From Cellulosimicrobium cellulans (GTDB lineage Bacteria > Actinomycetota > Actinomycetes > Actinomycetales > Cellulomonadaceae), in contig NZ_VEGH01000017.1 in the NCBI RefSeq assembly GCF_007679345.1, forward strand, positions 31,955 through 95,954: DNA of 64,000 nucleotides, read 5' to 3'. Shown in pieces: positions 32,849-42,060 of this stretch (its first letter is position 1; each line of letters starts with the position of its first letter). A program made the position numbers and the translations under genes. The notes below the pieces were generated by a model. The model had not been told where the DNA came from. It did not search any database and saw nothing but the letters and a program-made list of their open reading frames with translations.

Positions 32849-33141
32849 TCTGCGGCGAATGCGCAGTTGGCGGCGGTGCGCGGTGCTAGGACGTGTCTCC
32901 CAAGTCGCAGGGGACGAGTGCCCGGCGTGCAGGTCTGGAAGCGAAGCTAGGGCGCGCGGGAGGCGAGCACGATCACGAAGGCCAGTCAGCCCGCGACCGA
33001 ACCCATCGCGTACCGGTGGCAACGGCGCGGGTTCGGGCAGCGGCGCGTCGGGCAGGCCGAGTGCGCCCAGGAGGGCGGCGACTCACGCCGGGCGCCACGC
33101 CCCGTGCACCAGGGCTTCCCGACGTCGACGCGGGGTCAGTC
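32849..33141. other. Intergenic sequence downstream of OLD-type gene
   Basis: About 290 nt between the nuclease stop and the SOS-box gene. I see no recognisable gene, terminator hairpin or repeat. Short open frames on the plus strand lack ribosome sites and domain patterns. Confidence 0.4.
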
Positions 33142-35067
33142 TCAAGCGAGCAGCTGGTTGACCTTCCTGAACAGCCGCTCCGCGCGGTCCAGGACGGCGG
33201 CAGGCAGCTTTCGAGAGCCCGTTGCCTTCCGCCGGAGGAGCGCACCCGCGGGGGAGTAGTGGTTCAGACGGCCGCTGCCCACCGGGCGGGCAGCGAACGC
33301 CTGCTCGACGCGCACTACCAGGCGCTCGCCAGCGGGCAGTTCTTCCACGGTGAGCGGCTGTCCCTTGAGAGCGCCCTCGTAGGCCTCGTTCACGAGGTCG
33401 ACGTAGAACTTGGGCTCGAAGAGGTCTTCAACATCCGCCTCGTCGCGACCGAGCGCGTCGCCGACCTGCACGATCCCCGCAGCGTAGAGCTTGCCCGCCT
33501 CCCGGAGCTTCCGGATCGTGACGTCGTTGTCCTCTGAGCTGTCGGTCAGGACCGCGACGGTGATCTTGTTCGCTCCGAACAGGGTGAGGAAGGCCGGCAG
33601 TTTGGTGATGCCACCGCCCGGGACGATCACCCAGCGCTCGTCGAGCCCTTCGCGGCCCACGGCCTTGAGCTGGTCCGACAGGTAGTTGAGGAAGATGACG
33701 TCGGACGCGCCCTCGACGAACAAGACGTTCGTTCCGACGAAGAGCGTTTGAGTCAACTCGATGCCGAGCGCTGCGTGGAGCGGGAACGCGGTCTCGCCGT
33801 CAACCCGAAGGACGTCTGCCGAGATCGTCGTCCCGAGCTTCACGTCATCGACGACCGTCCGAACACGCTGGAACTTGTGGGCGTCGACCATGAACGGGGA
33901 GTGGGTCGTGAAGATCACCTGGTGCGTCGAGGCCAGGCGCTCGTCGATGAAGCGCAGGAGGTCGTTCTGTGCTGTCGCATGCAGGCTCAGGCCCGGCTCA
34001 TCGAGTAGGAGCACGAGGGGCTGCTCGGCCTGCTGCTCCAGCTCGGAGAAGTACGCCAGGAACGAGAAGAACCACACGAAGCCCCGCGACCGCTCGTCGA
34101 ACGGCACGCTCACGTTGTGCCGGGTGTTGCGGACACGGATCTGCATGAACGGCGCACGCGCGCCGCGGGCCGTCGAGGCGGTGTTCGACTCGGCGCTTCC
34201 CATGATGTTCAGCTGTACGGCCAAGTTGGTGTTCTGGGTCCAGTACTCGAACACCTCGTCGCTGATCGAGTTCGAGGCGTTCTCCATACTCCGGACAAGG
34301 TGCTCGTGACTCTCCGGGTTCAGGAAGTCCTCAAGCTCAACGCCAGAGATCCGCAGCAGAGCCAGGAGCGCCTGCTCGCCGCGCGACAGTTCCTCGTCGT
34401 CCCGCTTCTGGATGAGGTCAGGGATCGAGACCTTCCCGGGCATCACGTCGTAGTCGCCGAAGTAGACGAACTTGGGCCGGCGCGCGTCGAGGATGTCGAT
34501 CGCCTTGTGATCCGGGCTCGCAAGCCGCCAGGACCCGACCTTGGCGATCACCGCCGTGCTACCCGGGGTGGGGCCCTCCATCGCCTCGAGTGCAGAGACG
34601 AGATCGGCGACGCTCGTGGCGTTATCCGCCGCGGCCGCGGTACTCGCCGGAAGCTCCATGTCTCCGCGGAGGTGGCGCACCACGGCCGACTGGTCGATGG
34701 TGAAGCTGAATGTCCCGCCGCCCTTGCGCTTGTAGCCCGTCGTAACCGTCATCGATCGGGAGACCAAGGATCCCGGACCGAGCTCCGCCTCGACGGCGGC
34801 CACGTCGTCGTCCTCGAGTTCGTAGGTAAGCGTGCTGACGTCGATCGGGTCATCGGAACGCAGTTCGCGGGTGCGATGGCTCGGGTAGTCGAGGCTGTCG
34901 TCGAACCGCGTGCCGTCGATGGCGCGGCTCTTGAACAAGGCCTGGAGCGTCGCCGTCTTGCCCGACTCGTTCTTGCCGACGAGGCACGTGACGTCCGGTT
35001 CGATCTCGAACTCGTCGAGCTCCTCGATGCTGCGGTAGCGGCGAATCTTCGCCTTCACGAGTTTCAT
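33142..35067 (-). CDS. OLD-family ATPase/TOPRIM endonuclease
   Basis: 641-residue protein with an N-terminal ABC-type ATPase and a C-terminal TOPRIM nuclease domain. Walker A is GKNESGKTAT (about 31-40), signature-like ELSRGEQALLAL lies near 226-237, Walker B is LVLLLDEPGL (Asp356-Glu357) and the switch His is in TTHSPF. The TOPRIM Glu is in VLFVEGASD (about 452), and the acidic pair lies in LTDSSEDND (about 507-515). OLD nucleases act in phage defence; GajA of Gabija is one relative, but no UvrD-like GajB is adjacent. ATG 35067 is preferred over a TTG three codons earlier because a TACGTT -10 lies 7 nt upstream. Confidence 0.85.
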   Translation of the reverse strand: MKLVKAKIRRYRSIEELDEFEIEPDVTCLVGKNESGKTATLQALFKSRAIDGTRFDDSLDYPSHRTRELRSDDPIDVSTLTYELEDDDVAAVEAELGPGSLVSRSMTVTTGYKRKGGGTFSFTIDQSAVVRHLRGDMELPASTAAAADNATSVADLVSALEAMEGPTPGSTAVIAKVGSWRLASPDHKAIDILDARRPKFVYFGDYDVMPGKVSIPDLIQKRDDEELSRGEQALLALLRISGVELEDFLNPESHEHLVRSMENASNSISDEVFEYWTQNTNLAVQLNIMGSAESNTASTARGARAPFMQIRVRNTRHNVSVPFDERSRGFVWFFSFLAYFSELEQQAEQPLVLLLDEPGLSLHATAQNDLLRFIDERLASTHQVIFTTHSPFMVDAHKFQRVRTVVDDVKLGTTISADVLRVDGETAFPLHAALGIELTQTLFVGTNVLFVEGASDVIFLNYLSDQLKAVGREGLDERWVIVPGGGITKLPAFLTLFGANKITVAVLTDSSEDNDVTIRKLREAGKLYAAGIVQVGDALGRDEADVEDLFEPKFYVDLVNEAYEGALKGQPLTVEELPAGERLVVRVEQAFAARPVGSGRLNHYSPAGALLRRKATGSRKLPAAVLDRAERLFRKVNQLLA

Positions 35068-35074
35068 GCTCGTC

Positions 35075-35080
35075 AACGTA
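35075..35080 (-). promoter_or_regulatory. -10 element, possible leaderless promoter of OLD gene
   Basis: Minus-strand TACGTT (TANNNT type) is followed by 7 nt and then ATG 35067. There is no Shine-Dalgarno sequence, so a leaderless transcript is likely. No -35 element is convincing. Confidence 0.4.
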
Positions 35081-35485
35081 GCGGTCGACGCTGACGCCGG
35101 GACCTGCGCGGCACCCTCTTCACTCGGCTAGTCCAAGGGTGGTGCGTGGGGTCGGGTTCGGGGCTCGGGTCAGGCGATGGGCTCGTGGTGGCCGGTGCCC
35201 GGACGGTGGGTCCGGTTGATCTGGGTGCGCCGGCCTTGAGGTGATGTGCGGCTGGTGCCGAGACCCGTGCGTCCGGATGCGGCCCTGGCGAATGCCCCAG
35301 GGACCGCGGCGGGCGATCGTGACCCCTCAGTACGCTCGAGCCGGTCCGGATGACTGAGCTCGTGGTGCGACGAAGGAGTCCGGCTCGAGGCCAGCGCGAG
35401 CGGTTCACCCGTTCGGCTGTGGTTCTGGCGCGTCGACCACGACCCCGCGGTCTTGGGCGTGGCCGTCGCAGTAGGTTCGCCGGCC
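35081..35485. other. Intergenic region without recognised gene
   Basis: About 405 nt between the OLD-type gene and the zinc-ribbon gene, which are divergent. It contains GGGTCGGG/GGCTCGGG-like direct repeats near 35150-35175 but no recognisable gene or RNA. Confidence 0.4.
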
Positions 35486-35830
35486 ATGGGGCAGAACAGC
35501 AAGGCGCGTCGCGACGCGCGAGCCAAGGTACGGCGCAAGGCGCAGCGCGCGGCGGAGCGCGGTCCGGGCCGTGCGCCTGCGACGCACGTGCACCGTCTCG
35601 AGGACGACGAGCTACGGCTGTTCGACGGCAGCGATCGGAGCGTCGCGCAGCTGTTCCGTCGCGCGTGCAGCGAGTGCGGGTCGAGCGACCTGGAGTGGAT
35701 GACGCCCGGCGAGCTGGCTGATCGGGACGACCAGGCTCGCGCTGCGCGGGTCGCCGAGGGCGTGGAGTTCCTGGGCGGGGCGTCCGACGCGTGGTTGTGC
35801 CGTACTTGTGGCAACTTCGGCCTCATGTGA
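35486..35830 (+). CDS. Small zinc-ribbon protein
   Basis: 114-residue protein with a strongly basic N-terminal helix (GQNSKARRDARAKVRRKAQR) and two CxxC knuckles, CSECGSSD (about 62-69) and CRTCGNFG (about 104-111), that would bind one zinc ion. The central part is acidic. The basic helix plus ribbon suggests nucleic-acid or ribosome contact, but no family is recognised. ATG 35486 is chosen because MGQNSKARRDAR is a typical terminus; an earlier in-frame GTG eleven codons upstream is less likely. Confidence 0.65.
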   Translation: MGQNSKARRDARAKVRRKAQRAAERGPGRAPATHVHRLEDDELRLFDGSDRSVAQLFRRACSECGSSDLEWMTPGELADRDDQARAARVAEGVEFLGGASDAWLCRTCGNFGLM

Positions 35831-35892
35831 GAGGCGTGCACGGGACGCAGCGCCCGGGGCCTTCGAGGACCCGGCTGGCTCGTGCTCGCCGG

Positions 35893-36590
35893 TCAACCCG
35901 GACGGTTGACCGGTAGCACGCGCGTCGTCGGGACCCAACCGCCGTCGCCGTCGTCCGCGAGCCATTTCCCGGGCGAGGCTTCCCGCACGCGGATCAGGTT
36001 CCCGTGCTCGTCTCGTCGCCACCAGCGGTTCCCGCTGTCGCGGAACGTCATCGAGAGCAGCAGGTCGGACGACGCGCCGTGGATCGGAGCGACATCCATC
36101 TCCAGCGGATCCTCGCGAGGCACCAGCACCAGGTGGTCCCACGTCAACGCGATGCTCAGACCCCCGCCCGCCCAGCGGTACCGCACGCGAACGTCGTAGA
36201 CAGGCGCGGGCGAGGTGTTGTGCAGCCGTATCGTCCTGGTCGCCCGACCTCGTAGACGTGTGGAACGCCTTCGTCGTCCACCTCCTCTTGCACGACGGAC
36301 ACCTGTTGCGACCAGGCGACGATGTGGCTCGCCTGCTCGCGCTCCTGGTCTCGGCGTTGGCGTGCGCGCTCGGTCGCTTGCGTTCTGCGTTCTTCGGCGC
36401 TGACCCGGGTCTCGTGACGGGTGGTCCGTACCGTCCAGATGAGGGTGATCACGGTGGCGACTCCGATCACCGCGTTGATCACCAGCGTCCAGACGTCCAG
36501 CGCGTCGCCGGCGACGATCACGCGGTACACGGGATCGGCGGGCATCACGACCGGCGGAACGGGTAGCGGGGTCGCCTCGGCTGAGAGCAC
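35893..36590 (-). pseudogene. Frameshifted single-pass membrane protein
   Basis: Two frames together make one protein. The first starts at 36590 and contains a membrane segment (LVINAVIGVATVITLIW), a charged helix and VQEEVDDEGVPHVYEVG; the second resumes TIRLHNTSPAPVYDVRVRYRW and ends GGWVPTTRVLPVNRPG. The switch occurs near 36235-36250, where a one-base shift would join the strands. The second half looks like a beta-rich domain. Function unknown. It may be a real inactivation or a sequencing error. Confidence 0.65.
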
Positions 36591-36717
36591 ACGCCACCGT
36601 AGACATCACAGGGCACGAACGCGGGCGGCTCCGCGCGGGGGTCACCGGAACGGAGCAGCAGGCGCCTCACCGGCGAACGAACTGCTCCGCGTACGAGATC
36701 GTGAAGCTGTGCGGGTC

Positions 36718-37206
36718 TCAACCCGGGTGGTACGCCTGCGTCTCGACGTCATCGAGCTCGTGCTCGCTCAGGGAGGTCTTCCTGAGCCCAAGATCACGCT
36801 GCATAACCCTGCGGTAGCGCTCCTCGGCCTCCTCGGCCTCGGCCATCGCACCGATCGTCGCACCCTCGTCCTGAAGGCGCTGCAGGGCCCGGTAGACGGC
36901 GCCTCCGGCCTGGGCGAGCCGCTTGCTGCCGAACACCTCGATCTCCGCGAGGTCCATGGCCACGTCTGCCCGCCACCTCGGATCCGGGAGGACGTCACCG
37001 ACCTCGCCGACCCGGTCGTGTCGCGACAGCATCAGGTCGACTCGGTGTACCTCTCGCAGGAACTGAAGCGCGGCTCGGACCCGCTGATCACGGCGCCATG
37101 TCCGACGATCGCGCCACGCTTGAGCGATCAGCGTGAGTGCCGTGCCCGCGATGGCCGCGGCAGCACCGATCCCAGCGGCTAGCAGCGCGATCTCACCTTC
37201 GGTCAC
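36718..37206 (-). CDS. Hypothetical single-pass membrane protein
   Basis: 162-residue protein with an N-terminal membrane segment (about 5-27; LLAAGIGAAAAIAGTALTLIA) followed by a charged, mainly helical cytoplasmic domain with EAEEAEERYRRVMQRDLG near the C-terminus. GTG 37206 is chosen because it begins directly before the membrane segment; the upstream in-frame extension is Arg-rich and looks untranslated. Layout resembles the frameshifted neighbour at 35893-36590 (one helix plus a soluble domain). No function can be assigned. Confidence 0.6.
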   Translation of the reverse strand: MTEGEIALLAAGIGAAAAIAGTALTLIAQAWRDRRTWRRDQRVRAALQFLREVHRVDLMLSRHDRVGEVGDVLPDPRWRADVAMDLAEIEVFGSKRLAQAGGAVYRALQRLQDEGATIGAMAEAEEAEERYRRVMQRDLGLRKTSLSEHELDDVETQAYHPG

Positions 37207-37404
37207 GTGGTCATGGTGCCCCGAACTCGGGCCGGTGCGCGAGCGGCGAAGAAGACGGGACCGGAGCGTCGCGCGCCGAGCCTGCAGGGGGCCTGGCTCG
37301 ACGCGCGACACGCTCACGCTACGACCGGACACGGTCAGCCCATCGAGTGCGCCCGCGGATGGTCGACAGGGCTGACGTGGCCGGTTACCAGTGCCGGATG
37401 CGCA

Positions 37405-38784
37405 TCACTCAGGTTCGGCGGCGGCCAGGAACACGAACCCGACGATGATGCCGGCGGTTCCCATTGCGGCGAGACCACGCGCGATGGTGTCCCCGGAGAA
37501 CCAGCCGACGGCAACGGCCAGAGCGAGGACCGCGATCAGACGGATCTTGCCGCGGCCAGCGCCTGTCGCCCTGAGCACCGTCTCGGCGAGCAGCGACAGG
37601 GCTGCCCCGGCGGTGAGCAGGCTGAGCTGGACGAACCCCGAACGGTCATCGACGGGCCCCTCGCGCCAGCGTGCGATCACGGACAGGTGACCGTCGCGCA
37701 GCCGGTCGTGCAGTACGTGGCCGGTCGTGGTGACCTCGTCGGCGTTCGGCAGCAGCGTGTGGACGGCGCCGGTGCCGGTCTCGGGCTGGACGTGCACGGA
37801 CACCCGCGCATCGGACATCTCGGACCACCCGTACGCGCGACGCTCGTGCGCCTCGGCGTCCGTCTCGGCCGGGTGATGGCCGGCGAGCCGGTCGATCGCC
37901 GAGTGCTCGTCGAGGCGTAGCCACTGGCTGACGAACGCGGGGTGGTCGCTCTCTGCGAGCAAGAGATCCTCGTACTCGCAGACGACGGAGACGCCGACGG
38001 TCGGCGGGTGAGTCGCGTCGATGCCGAACACACCGGGGTCCGTCGGGCACTCGAAGTACAGGACGTCCTGAGGACCGAGCGCGAAGTTCTCGACGCTCTC
38101 CGCGGCGACCACGCTGAGGCCCGGGTGCACGCTGATGTGCGGGGCATGTTGATCAGCCGGCAGCATGATGCAGTGCGGATGGCCGGTGTCGACCTCGCCG
38201 TCGCCGTCGGAGTCGAACCGCGGGGCGACCTGACCAGACGGCAGCAGGTACCCGACCCGGTCGATCTGCGGCAGCAGGTACTTCGGCGTCCTGGCGACGA
38301 TCTGCAAGCGCCCGGTCGAGCCCGGAGTCCAGTGGATGTCGAGGGCTGGGCCCGGGGTGTGCACGTCGCTGGCGACCAGGTCCCGGATCGCGTCCGCGCC
38401 GTCCACCACCCGCAGCGCGGCGACCGACACGACGAGCCCCGGTGCCCAGACGTCGGAACGGCCGGTCGTCGGCACCGGGGTCGATCGCAGGCTCGAGTCG
38501 GTCGGTGACTCTGTCGTCGACGGGGCCGTGCTGGTGACCGTCGGTGCGCTCGACGAACCATCGTGCGCAGGGCTCTGGTGGTACTCGGTGTGCTCCACGT
38601 TGAGCCCGTCGGTGCTCGCATCTGGGTACGGGTCGGCCCGGGTGGCTTCGTGACGGTGCGACCAGTCGAACACGATCACCGACGTCAGCAGCATCATGAC
38701 GCCGATGAACAGCGTGGCGAGCGCGGAACGGGAGCCGTCGCGAGCCGAGGGGGCGACGGGGCCCTTAAGTGCTGGTCGACCCAC
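37405..38784 (-). CDS. Hypothetical membrane protein with large external domain
   Basis: 459-residue protein with an N-terminal membrane segment (about 20-40), a Ser/Thr/Pro-rich linker (to about 105), a large extracytoplasmic domain (about 105-370, with FDSDGDGEVDTGHPHC resembling a calcium-binding loop) and two to three closely spaced C-terminal helices (about 385-455). No enzyme motif is recognised. GTG 38784 is one base after the stop of the upstream gene and is preferred; a GTG nine codons earlier is possible. Probably co-transcribed with the frameshifted gene before it. Confidence 0.65.
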   Translation of the reverse strand: MGRPALKGPVAPSARDGSRSALATLFIGVMMLLTSVIVFDWSHRHEATRADPYPDASTDGLNVEHTEYHQSPAHDGSSSAPTVTSTAPSTTESPTDSSLRSTPVPTTGRSDVWAPGLVVSVAALRVVDGADAIRDLVASDVHTPGPALDIHWTPGSTGRLQIVARTPKYLLPQIDRVGYLLPSGQVAPRFDSDGDGEVDTGHPHCIMLPADQHAPHISVHPGLSVVAAESVENFALGPQDVLYFECPTDPGVFGIDATHPPTVGVSVVCEYEDLLLAESDHPAFVSQWLRLDEHSAIDRLAGHHPAETDAEAHERRAYGWSEMSDARVSVHVQPETGTGAVHTLLPNADEVTTTGHVLHDRLRDGHLSVIARWREGPVDDRSGFVQLSLLTAGAALSLLAETVLRATGAGRGKIRLIAVLALAVAVGWFSGDTIARGLAAMGTAGIIVGFVFLAAAEPE

Positions 38785-38785
38785 G

Positions 38786-39756
38786 CTACGTGACCCGAGC
38801 GGCGACTGCACCCGACGGCCAGATCACGGGAGCTCCGGGCGCCCGGGTCTCGTGACCTGGGCGTCGGGCGCGGGGCCAGGACCCATCAGTGCGAAATCGG
38901 GGTGCTGGATCAGTGCGAGGGGGCCGTGCAGTCTCGGCGGCGATCCGGTCGGTGCGTGCCTGCACCGCGGCGTCCAGCGCGTCGTGCGCGGTGCGCGCGG
39001 CGTCGGTGTGGGCGAGCGCAGTGTCGCGCTGGGCGTCCTGGGTCGCGACGGTGACGGCGGGGGTGGCTGCTTCCACGGCGGTCGCAGCGTCGAGGACGTC
39101 GCGCAGTGCCTGGCGGACGATGTTGTCGTCCACAGCGCCCTCGGTCTCGGCCAGGCGCTCATCAGCGGCGCTGATGACGTCGGCGAGGGTGGTGGTCTGC
39201 TTGGTCGCCTCGGTGGTGGCCTGCTGCAGCAGCCAGGCCTCGTGCGAGTCCTGGACCGCCGTGCAGGTCTCCTGCAGCCCGGTGGTGGCCGCGGTGACCT
39301 CGGCGAGCACGGCGTCGGCCTGGTCCTGGGCGGCCAGCACCTCGGCGAAGGGCTGGTCGTCGCGGGCAGTCGGCAGATCCATCTTCACGGCCGCCTCGGC
39401 CGTGGTGATGGCCTCGGCCAGTGCGGTGCGGGTCTGGTCGTCCAGGACCTGCTCGGCGGTGCCGGCGTGCAGCCCGCGGGGGGCTCGGCCAGCGCAGCCT
39501 GCTCGGCGGTGGTCTGCTCGCTGGTCGCCGTGATGGCCGCCGACGCTGCCTCGATCTGACGGCGGGTGGCCCACGCCCGGTAGCCGAGCACATCGGCGGT
39601 GCTCACCACGGCCGGCACAGCCAGCACCGCGAGCACCAGCACCCACCGAGGACGACGCGAACGCCCCGGCTCAGCAGCAGAGCCAGCCGGGTCGGTGGGG
39701 ACGACAGCAGAGCCAGTGGGCGGGGACTGCTGTGCAGGGTCAACGTACGTGCTCAT
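38786..39756 (-). pseudogene. Frameshifted membrane-anchored coiled-coil protein
   Basis: The ATG at 39756 has AAGGAG about 8 nt upstream and opens a protein with a membrane segment (VLVLAVLAVPAVVSTADVLG) and an Ala-rich helix. The frame breaks at a run of six G (39478-39483, plus strand), after which a second frame continues as HAGTAEQVLDDQTRTALAEA with about 200 residues of Ala/Thr/Glu-rich coiled coil. One base gained or lost in the run would restore a protein of about 320 residues. A run of six identical bases is prone both to real slippage and to base-calling error. Function unknown. Confidence 0.65.
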
Positions 39757-40007
39757 GGTGGCGGCTCCTTCCGCGCTGGTGAGCGTAGCGATGTTCACAG
39801 GTGTCATAGAACACCGCTGCGCGCTTTGTGTTGAATGAGTGGTATGCGTTGTCCGATCAGGTTTGATAGCAAGTGTCGCGTCTGTCCCGAATGCGGTCCT
39901 GGGTCGCCGGGAAACGTCTGGGCGTTTCGTCCATTGACTCGCCTGGAATGTTCCTTCGGTGGGTGACCAGATGACACCTACCCGCTGGTTCCCCGACGCT
40001 CGGGGTC
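39757..40007. other. Intergenic region with lower GC
   Basis: About 250 nt of noticeably less GC-rich sequence between the coiled-coil gene and the integrase remnant. It probably holds the promoters of both divergent units. GGTGTCATAGAACACC near 39801-39816 is a short imperfect palindrome. No gene recognised. Confidence 0.4.
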
Positions 40008-40700
40008 ATGACCTCACGGCGCGCGGCGACCACCCGGCTCGAACCCGGGCAGCCTTCCATCGACCGAGCCACGCCCACCTGGGACGAGGGCCGCTCGGCC
40101 TGGCTGGTGCGGTCGAGCCTGCACCTACCCGATGCCCGACTGATCCGATCCCGGTCGCAGGCGACTACCAAGGGCGAGCTCAAGCGCCGCGCCCGCGCCG
40201 AGGAGCAGATCGCCAAGGCCGGGCACGCGGGCGACTGGAAGTCCACCAGCGACGTGGCTGACTACATCGACCAGATCAGCCGGCCCGCCGTCAAACGGGC
40301 CAACGACCACCCGAACACCGTGCGGCACTACCTCAAGGTGCTCGACTGGCTACTCGGACGCTGTCCCGAGCACCGGCGCACCAGGTCCCGGCCAAGCACT
40401 CCATCGCCTCGGGCACCCGGTTCCGCGTCCTGGAGGGCTGCCTGCAGGAAATCGCGGCGATGCACGTCGACGAGAGCGCATGACAGGCCCGCACGGTCAT
40501 GTCCAAGTACCTGCTCTCCAGCTCGTCCGCGACGAGCTGCTGCCGGCCAACTCCCTGCACGGCATGAACGTCGACCTCAAGCGCGGCGCGAAACCCAGCC
40601 CGAGCCGGCGCGGGCGGCGGCGAGGGCGCTCACCAAGGAGCAGTGGCACGCCGCCCTGGACCACCTGCTCGGGCTCGACCCGATCCAGTCGAGGGAGCAA
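40008..40700 (+). pseudogene. Decayed tyrosine recombinase (integrase), catalytic domain lost
   Basis: The first frame carries an N-terminal arm and core-binding start (WDEGRSAWLVRSSL, ATTKGELKRRARAEEQIA, NTVRHYLKVLDWLLGRCPEH). In other frames the DNA then encodes KHSIASGTRFRVLEGCLQEI, QLVRDELLPANSLHGMNVDL and ALTKEQWHAALDHLLGLDP, successive pieces of the core-binding domain of actinobacterial site-specific integrases. At least two frameshifts and an internal stop separate them, and the R-H-R-Y catalytic domain is absent. This is a relic of an integrated element and probably marks the right edge of the accessory region. Confidence 0.75.
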
Positions 40701-40705
40701 GCACG

Positions 40706-40742
40706 ACGGCCCGTCACCTGCGTCCCGCAGGAGGCGGGCCGT
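40706..40742. terminator. Nested hairpin, probable terminator
   Basis: Outer stem ACGGCCCG (40706-40713) pairs with CGGGCCGT (40735-40742), and inner stem CCTGCG pairs with CGCAGG across a TCC loop. It sits between the integrase remnant and the 3' end of the minus-strand GAF gene at 40830. No U-tract follows, which is common in actinobacteria. Confidence 0.65.
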
Positions 40743-40829
40743 TCGCGTGCCCGGGGCACGTGACCGCACCGCGCGTCGTCTCTCCCTGGTCGTCACCGCG
40801 GTCGCCCGCGCCGGGGCCGGGGGACGTCC

Positions 40830-41465
40830 TCACCTGCCCTGGTCGCGCAGCGTCGTCGCCACCTCCTGGACGTACCGGTCGATGCGGACGACCTCGTCGC
40901 GCGTCCACGCGGCGGGCAGGCGGCTGTAGGCGTTCAGCGCGACGGTGGTGATCTCGTCGACGTAGCCCGGCAGTGCGACGAAGGACCGGTAGCCGTGGCC
41001 CCGTGCGCACCGGTTCCACCGGGGCCGGCGCGCGTCGACGTCGAGGTCGTCCGCGACCACGCTGCTCAGCCGGCGGATCGCCTCGAGGCAGGGGCCTGCC
41101 CCGTCGTCCACCTCGAGCTGGTCGCACTCCGCCGCGGCGGGATCGCTGCTCGCGACCTGGTCGAACCGGTCGCCCGTGCGCAGGATCACGCTGCAGGCGG
41201 GGACCCCGGTCCGCGAGGGTGCGGCATCGGCGAAGGCGTCGAGGATCTCGTGCACGATCTCACCGGCTCTCGGGCGCGAGCTGCGCCACGGCCGGCGAGG
41301 GAACGCCCTCGTGGGCGCCTGGTCGACTCCGACCCCGCCAGTGTGGCACTTTCCGCGCGGAAGGCCGATGACTGCAGCACAGGACGGATCGAACCGGGCG
41401 TGCGATCCTGACTCAGTACCGTCGTCAGCCTCGACGACTCCCGGCGGTCGCGCCGCGGTCCGCAT
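40830..41465 (-). CDS. GAF-domain protein
   Basis: Cytoplasmic signalling protein whose C-terminal 140 residues form a GAF domain: VHEILDAFADAAPSRTGVPAC, then SSDPAAAECDQLEVDDGAGPC, and AYSRLPAAWTRDEVVRIDRYV at the end. Relatives usually carry an ANTAR RNA-binding domain after the GAF, which is missing here. The start is uncertain: ATG 41465 gives 211 residues, but the first 60-70 look unstructured and a shorter form is possible. It is divergent from an RsbW-like gene, a common pairing in actinobacterial stress-signalling clusters. The ligand is unknown. Confidence 0.7.
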   Translation of the reverse strand: MRTAARPPGVVEADDGTESGSHARFDPSCAAVIGLPRGKCHTGGVGVDQAPTRAFPRRPWRSSRPRAGEIVHEILDAFADAAPSRTGVPACSVILRTGDRFDQVASSDPAAAECDQLEVDDGAGPCLEAIRRLSSVVADDLDVDARRPRWNRCARGHGYRSFVALPGYVDEITTVALNAYSRLPAAWTRDEVVRIDRYVQEVATTLRDQGR

Positions 41466-41503
41466 CGGGCATCGCAGGCGCGCCGGGACGCGAGGGGTCA
41501 CCG

Positions 41504-41980
41504 TTGAGAAGCGACGCGTACGAGGTGCACGTCCTGCTGCAGGACCTCGACGGCGGATCCCCCCGGTGGTGGCGCGAGCGCTCCGGGGCCGGTCCGCCGA
41601 GGACGGTCCTGGCGCTGCACGTCCCCCCGCGGCGCGGTGCGGTGTGGATCGCCCGGCACTGGGCGAGCGACCGAGCCCGCGAGACGGGGGTCCCCGGCGA
41701 GTCTCTCCCCGACATCGAGCTGCTGACGAGCGAGCTCGTCGCCAACGCGATCGTGCACGGGCCCGGCGGCGAGGTCGAGGTGCGGTTCAGCGCCGACAGC
41801 GACTGCGTCAGGGTCGAGGTCTCGGACGGCTGCGCCGGCCGGCCGCGGGTGCGACGCCCGGACCCGGACACCCCCGGTGGGCAGGGGCTGCGGCTGGTGT
41901 CGATGCTCGCGACCGAGTGGGGCCACGGGCGTCGCTCCGGCCGGACCGGCAACACCGTGTGGTTCACCCTGTCGATCTGA
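41504..41980 (+). CDS. RsbW-like ATP-binding protein (HATPase_c_2)
   Basis: 158-residue serine-kinase-type ATPase of the anti-sigma (RsbW/SpoIIAB) group. The N-box is LLTSELVANAIVHG (about 73-86), the G1 region is VEVSDGCAG, and the G2 region is GGQGLRLVSMLATEWG. The likely start is TTG 41504 after GAGG; this rare start should be confirmed. Such proteins bind sigma factors or phosphorylate STAS-domain antagonists in partner switching. A SpoIIE-type phosphatase that could be its opponent is encoded at 53356, but no STAS protein or SigB-like sigma lies in the window. Confidence 0.82.
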   Translation: MRSDAYEVHVLLQDLDGGSPRWWRERSGAGPPRTVLALHVPPRRGAVWIARHWASDRARETGVPGESLPDIELLTSELVANAIVHGPGGEVEVRFSADSDCVRVEVSDGCAGRPRVRRPDPDTPGGQGLRLVSMLATEWGHGRRSGRTGNTVWFTLSI

Positions 41981-42060
41981 CCGCTCGGCGGTCCGGCCGG
42001 CGAGACGCGGCCACCGGCTGCTGGGGTCGTGCCGTTCGCCGCCCGCCCGGGCCGCGCCGC

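Noticed and set aside
33142..35067. Gabija defence system
   Set aside because: The GajA-like OLD nuclease is present but no UvrD-like GajB lies next to it on either side.
40008..40700. Functional integrase
   Set aside because: Frameshifts, an internal stop and the missing R-H-R-Y catalytic domain make activity impossible.
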